Source of the DNA: Bacteroidota bacterium
Lineage (GTDB): Bacteria > Bacteroidota > Bacteroidia > Chitinophagales > Chitinophagaceae
Length of the DNA: 64,000 nucleotides
NCBI GenBank assembly: GCA_023387985.1
Contig: JAEWHC010000005.1
Span: 186,001 to 250,000, forward strand
Direction: 5' to 3'
The position numbers and the translations under genes are program-made. This document shows positions 60,409 to 64,000 of this stretch, in pieces. Position 1 is the first letter of the stretch, and every line of letters starts with the position of its first letter. The notes under the pieces were generated by a model. It searched no databases. It was not told the DNA's origin and saw only the letters and a list, made by a program, of their open reading frames with translations.

Positions 60409-62247
60409 CTATTTTTTGGCGGTTTTTTTCTTCATATCCTCCATTTTCTTCTGGGTTTCCTGCATTTGTTCAATCCGCTCCTGCCATTTCGATTTGGATT
60501 TGGGCTTGGCTTTATTGGCCGAGATCTTGGCGAGAATCTTTTGATGATCGATGATGTAATTCTGGATGATGAACTGCAGAATGAGGGTGAGGATATTGGA
60601 AACTGTATAATACCATGTGAGTGCCGAGGGCATCTTGTTGAAGATGAACAGCATGAAGAAAGGAAAAATATAAGGCATATACTTGAGCATGGGGTTGCCC
60701 GTATCGGGCGTTGTGCTCATGGCATATACTGAAATCATCATACTGGTGATGGCAGCCAGGATGGTAAAGAGGCTGATATGTGCCCCATAAAAAGGAATGG
60801 TGAATGACAGGTTGAAAATACTATCAAAACTGCTGAGGTCATCAGCCCATAAAAAAGGCACACCCCTTAGGGCAATATTGCTGTTGAAGAAGGCATATAG
60901 AGCAAAGAATATGGGGATTTGAAGCAACGCCGGAACACAACCACCAAGCGGATTTACACCGGCCTCCCTGTATAGCTTCATTTGTTCCATGCTCATGGCC
61001 TGCTGGTCACCACCGAATTTGGCTTTCAGCGCCTCAATTTCCGGGCGCAGGGCTTTCATTTTCGCACCGCTCAGGTAGCTCGAATAGGTTAATGGCGCGA
61101 TGAGTAAGCGGATCAATACGGTAAGCAACAGGATGGCCCATCCTCCCGGGCCTCCAACGAGTTTGCTCAGAAAATTGAATACGGGCAATACAAAGGCGCG
61201 GTTGATCCATTTTACAAATGCATAAATGCCGCTGCCCAGGTCAACAATATTGTTCATACCATTGTTATAGCCTGACAATAGGTCATATTCATTGGGCCCA
61301 TAAAACAATCTCAGCGGAACCGCAGCGGTTGTACCCGAAACGGGTACGCCTGCAGTTACCGTCGTATTTGCCAGCACAACCGTTGCCGTATCGGAGGTTG
61401 GAACAAGCTTCACGGTAACATTTTCCAATTTGTTTTCCGATTCAATCACACTACTGAAAAATTGCTGTTTAACACCAATCCATTCGGTTGAGCCTTTCAG
61501 GCTCTCATCTACTTCACTCATTGCATTTTCGTAATCGTATTCTCCTTTATTGGAATAGACTACACGCATCTGTGTTTTTTCATAACTCAGGTCTTTCTGC
61601 TGAACTCGTGTCTGCGTATTCCACCTGATATTCATGCGTCCGCCCGAAAACAGCAGATTGGCCTGTTGTGCATTGATTTCTGCCTCTATCCGGTAATCGT
61701 TGGGGCGTACGGTAAACGTATGGGTTAGTTCAGATCCATTGGCCCCGCTGACTTTAAAACTGATTGACTGGCTCCCATCCGCATTCCGGGTAACCGGCGA
61801 AGGGGTATATAGCAATTTAGAAGATTCGGTACTTTGGCCCGGTTCAGTGTTTAAGGCATAACTGAATACATCACCGTGACCACCCAGGATAACCCGTTGA
61901 CTTATTTCGCTATTGTATTTTTTCAGTTCTACATTTTTCAACCATCCGCCAATATTTGAAAACCGGGCGATCATGAGCTCATTTTCCAGTGTAATCAGCG
62001 ATTCGGGGGTATTTCCTGCAGATACAAAACTACCCGCGGAAATGGAATCATTCTGATGAGCCATGCGCAGGCTGTCAGCTCTCCAGGCTACGGAATCGAT
62101 CACGGGTTTGAGGGCAGCAAGACTGTCTTCCTGCCGCTGCTTCTCCTCCATATACGTTTTTTGGTTTGAACTCATATAGAAGAAATAGGCCATAAAAAGT
62201 ACGGCCAGCAACCCAAAACCTATCAAAGTATTCTTGTCAAAACCCAT
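60409..62247 (-). CDS. yidC: Membrane protein insertase YidC
   Basis: Inserts and folds inner-membrane proteins, alone or with Sec. The 612-residue protein has an N-terminal helix (LIGFGLLAVLFMAYFFYM), a long periplasmic beta domain (about 60-360) and the conserved C-terminal core: WGWAILLLTVLIRLLIAPLTYSSYLSGAKMKALRPEIEALKAKFG (with the substrate-groove Arg), PLGGCVPALLQIPIFFALYAFFNSNIALRGVPFLWADDLSSFD and later helices. A Lys-rich tail (AKPKSKSKWQERIEQMQETQKKMEDMKKKTAKK) is likely ribosome-contacting. ATG at 62247. Confidence 0.96.
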   Translation of the reverse strand: MGFDKNTLIGFGLLAVLFMAYFFYMSSNQKTYMEEKQRQEDSLAALKPVIDSVAWRADSLRMAHQNDSISAGSFVSAGNTPESLITLENELMIARFSNIGGWLKNVELKKYNSEISQRVILGGHGDVFSYALNTEPGQSTESSKLLYTPSPVTRNADGSQSISFKVSGANGSELTHTFTVRPNDYRIEAEINAQQANLLFSGGRMNIRWNTQTRVQQKDLSYEKTQMRVVYSNKGEYDYENAMSEVDESLKGSTEWIGVKQQFFSSVIESENKLENVTVKLVPTSDTATVVLANTTVTAGVPVSGTTAAVPLRLFYGPNEYDLLSGYNNGMNNIVDLGSGIYAFVKWINRAFVLPVFNFLSKLVGGPGGWAILLLTVLIRLLIAPLTYSSYLSGAKMKALRPEIEALKAKFGGDQQAMSMEQMKLYREAGVNPLGGCVPALLQIPIFFALYAFFNSNIALRGVPFLWADDLSSFDSIFNLSFTIPFYGAHISLFTILAAITSMMISVYAMSTTPDTGNPMLKYMPYIFPFFMLFIFNKMPSALTWYYTVSNILTLILQFIIQNYIIDHQKILAKISANKAKPKSKSKWQERIEQMQETQKKMEDMKKKTAKK

Positions 62248-62375
62248 CTCTTTTTCAATAATTGAGCGGCAAAGGTAAGACCATCTCCACTTCTCGAGTA
62301 AGATTTATATAACCGGTTGAAATTCAAGCCAGGCGGGAGAATTTTTCATCAATCGCCCGGATTACGCAGGAAAAA

Positions 62376-64000
62376 TCAGCTTGCAGTGACGACTTGCGGG
62401 GCTCCGGATTTCTTCATGTCCCTGGCTTTGCGACTCTCTTTGGCCGCTGCCACAAAATGCACGAAAGTTGGAGCAGGATTTTCTACCGTACTCTTCAGTT
62501 CAGGGTGAAATTGAACGCCAACAAAGAACGGATGCGATGGCAATTCCATGATCTCCACCAGCCCTGTATCCGGATTTTTTCCCGATAAAACCACACCGTT
62601 TTCTTCAAATTGTTGTGAGTACTTGTTGTTGAATTCCCAGCGGTGCCTGTGGCGTTCGTGTATAACTTTTGCACCGCCATAAATTTTGCTTGCAGTTGTG
62701 CCCTCAGTAAGTTCACAAGGGTAAGATCCCAAGCGCATTGTTCCACCCATCTCAGTCACCCGTTTTTGTTCATCCATTAGATCAATCACCGGGTGTTCAG
62801 CTTGGGGATCCATTTCGGTACTGTGGGCACCGGCAAGTCCCAGAATATTTCTCGCGTATTCAATCACGGCCATTTGCATACCGAGGCAGATGCCAAAAAA
62901 CGGGAGGCCGGATTCTCTCGCTTTTTTAATAGCGATTATTTTACCGTCAATTCCGCGCTGTCCGAATCCCGGTGCTACGAGGAGGCCATCAAGTCCGCGA
63001 AGTTTTTCGTCCACATTCTGTTCCGTAATAAATTCGCTATGGATATTCACCACTTCCACTTTACATAAATTTTCAGCACCGGCATGTACAAATGCCTCCA
63101 GGATGGATTTGTATGCGTCTTGAAGCTCAATGTATTTGCCGATCAGGCCAATGGAAACTGTGGATGTTGGGTATTTGAGTTTATCGATAAACCCTTTCCA
63201 TTTAGTCAGATTGGGTTCAGGATAATTGGTAATATTCATTTTTTTGAGACAAATCACATCCAGGCCTTCCCGCATCATAGCCAGCGGCACTTCATAAATG
63301 CTTGCTGCGTCGGCTGCTTCGATTACCGCCTCTGTTTTTACATTGCAAAACTGCGCGATCTTTCGCTTTAGCTCATAATTCAACGGCTTTTCCGTGCGGC
63401 AAACAATCACGTCGGGATTCACGCCTTCCTGGCTCAGTAATTTGACGCTGTGTTGGGTGGGCTTGGTTTTCAGTTCCTTTGCCGCTTTCAGGTAAGGTAT
63501 CAGGGTGAGGTGCACTACAAGGCAATCTTCATCCGGAAGCTCCCATTGCAATTGCCTGACAGATTCCACAAAGGGCAGGCTTTCTATATCGCCAACGGTG
63601 CCCCCTATTTCCGTAAGCACAATATCGTATTTTCCTTCGGCACCGAGTTCCAGCATCCGGCGCTTAATCTCATCGGTAATGTGTGGAACCACCTGAACCG
63701 TTTTGCCCAAATAATCGCCTGCCCGTTCTTTATTGATTACTGTTTGATAGATGCGTCCGGTGGTGACATTGTTGGCCTGCGAAGTGGCAATGTTCAGGAA
63801 GCGCTCGTAATGTCCTAAATCCAGGTCGGTTTCGGCACCATCGTCTGTAACAAAGCATTCACCATGCTCATAAGGATTCAATGTACCGGGGTCAACGTTA
63901 ATGTACGGATCAAATTTTTGAATGGTTACCCGGAAACCGCGGGCTTGCAGCAACTTAGCTAAGCTTGCCGCAATTATTCCTTTACCCAATGAAGATGTAA
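62376..64000 (-). CDS. pyrG: CTP synthase, start missing at window edge
   Basis: Makes CTP from UTP, ATP and glutamine. The frame runs off the right end of the window: the last bases encode TSSLGKGIIAASLAKLLQARG, the P-loop region, so about 15 N-terminal residues are lost and the true start lies beyond 64000. Synthetase domain motifs (FDPYINVDPGTLNPYEHGECFVTDDGAETDLDLGHYERF) and the C-terminal glutaminase (FGICLGMQMAVIEYARN with nucleophile Cys, VQFHPEL with the His) are complete. A TTG at 63989 is not the true start. Confidence 0.97.
   Translation of the reverse strand, partial: TSSLGKGIIAASLAKLLQARGFRVTIQKFDPYINVDPGTLNPYEHGECFVTDDGAETDLDLGHYERFLNIATSQANNVTTGRIYQTVINKERAGDYLGKTVQVVPHITDEIKRRMLELGAEGKYDIVLTEIGGTVGDIESLPFVESVRQLQWELPDEDCLVVHLTLIPYLKAAKELKTKPTQHSVKLLSQEGVNPDVIVCRTEKPLNYELKRKIAQFCNVKTEAVIEAADAASIYEVPLAMMREGLDVICLKKMNITNYPEPNLTKWKGFIDKLKYPTSTVSIGLIGKYIELQDAYKSILEAFVHAGAENLCKVEVVNIHSEFITEQNVDEKLRGLDGLLVAPGFGQRGIDGKIIAIKKARESGLPFFGICLGMQMAVIEYARNILGLAGAHSTEMDPQAEHPVIDLMDEQKRVTEMGGTMRLGSYPCELTEGTTASKIYGGAKVIHERHRHRWEFNNKYSQQFEENGVVLSGKNPDTGLVEIMELPSHPFFVGVQFHPELKSTVENPAPTFVHFVAAAKESRKARDMKKSGAPQVVTAS

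Noticed and set aside
1..64000. CRISPR arrays, insertion sequences, prophage or defence genes
   Set aside because: No regularly spaced direct repeats, transposase or integrase frames were found on either strand; the EVE gene lacks defence neighbours.

Overview
The window reads as a stretch of a Bacteroidota chromosome, most likely from the Chitinophagia/Sphingobacteriia side of the phylum. The evidence is the set of clade-typical proteins (an S16 with a long acidic tail, a UvrA with half of its first zinc finger missing, EF-P with Arg at the tip, YidC with a large periplasmic domain, LptD, a stand-alone PurQ, DUF4230), the near absence of Shine-Dalgarno sequences, and several matches to the Bacteroidota promoter element TAnnTTTG. 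Gene density is high and composition looks even. I see no insertion sequence, prophage, CRISPR array, integrase or defence island, so this is core genome and not an accessory region.

Layout. 1-5800: end of an LD-carboxypeptidase, then leftward translation and secretion genes (rimM, rpsP, ffh) and a sigma-70 gene, followed by a START-like protein converging on a conserved unknown. 5803-12007: a rightward envelope, stress and metabolism run (LptF/G permease, exported superoxide dismutase, OsmC, cation efflux, deoC, SPOR protein, M20 hydrolase). 11991-17104: aspartase, a membrane protein and uvrA. 17357-18268: an orphan ECF sigma factor followed by a candidate structured small RNA with its own promoter and terminator. 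18269-28164: a DsbD-alpha domain protein, purQ, EVE, GNAT, a TlpA-like protein, an M1 peptidase, DUF4230, and a beta-propeller histidine kinase with its LuxR-type regulator. 28230-30329: iscS-iscU-iscA. 30516-38480: mce, coaE, an MCE protein, cell-wall amidase, LptD, PlsC, Ung and an unknown. 38847-39219: tmRNA. 39598-44103: an inner-membrane/lipoprotein pair and a hybrid kinase with a LytTR regulator. 44266-48649: dicarboxylate symporter, DedA, MFS, glycosyltransferase 9. 48650-49767: a candidate 56-aa protein and a secreted protein with a 29-residue repeat. 49847-53633: mdh, efp, accB, accC. 53853-58120: flotillin/NfeD divergent from a BlaI/M56 pair with a visible operator. 58355-64000: acyltransferase, pcm, a metzincin-like protease, yidC and the start-truncated pyrG.

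Genes that work together include SRP and YidC for membrane insertion; LptF/G, LptD, the MCE protein, the amidase and the SPOR protein for the cell envelope; IscS, IscU and the A-type carrier for Fe-S assembly; AccB and AccC for malonyl-CoA; and several sensor-regulator pairs. The least explained items are the candidate small RNA at about 17996-18165, the repeat protein at 49238, the small ORF at 48890, the two-gene envelope pair at 39598-41006, and the operator between the flotillin and BlaI operons.
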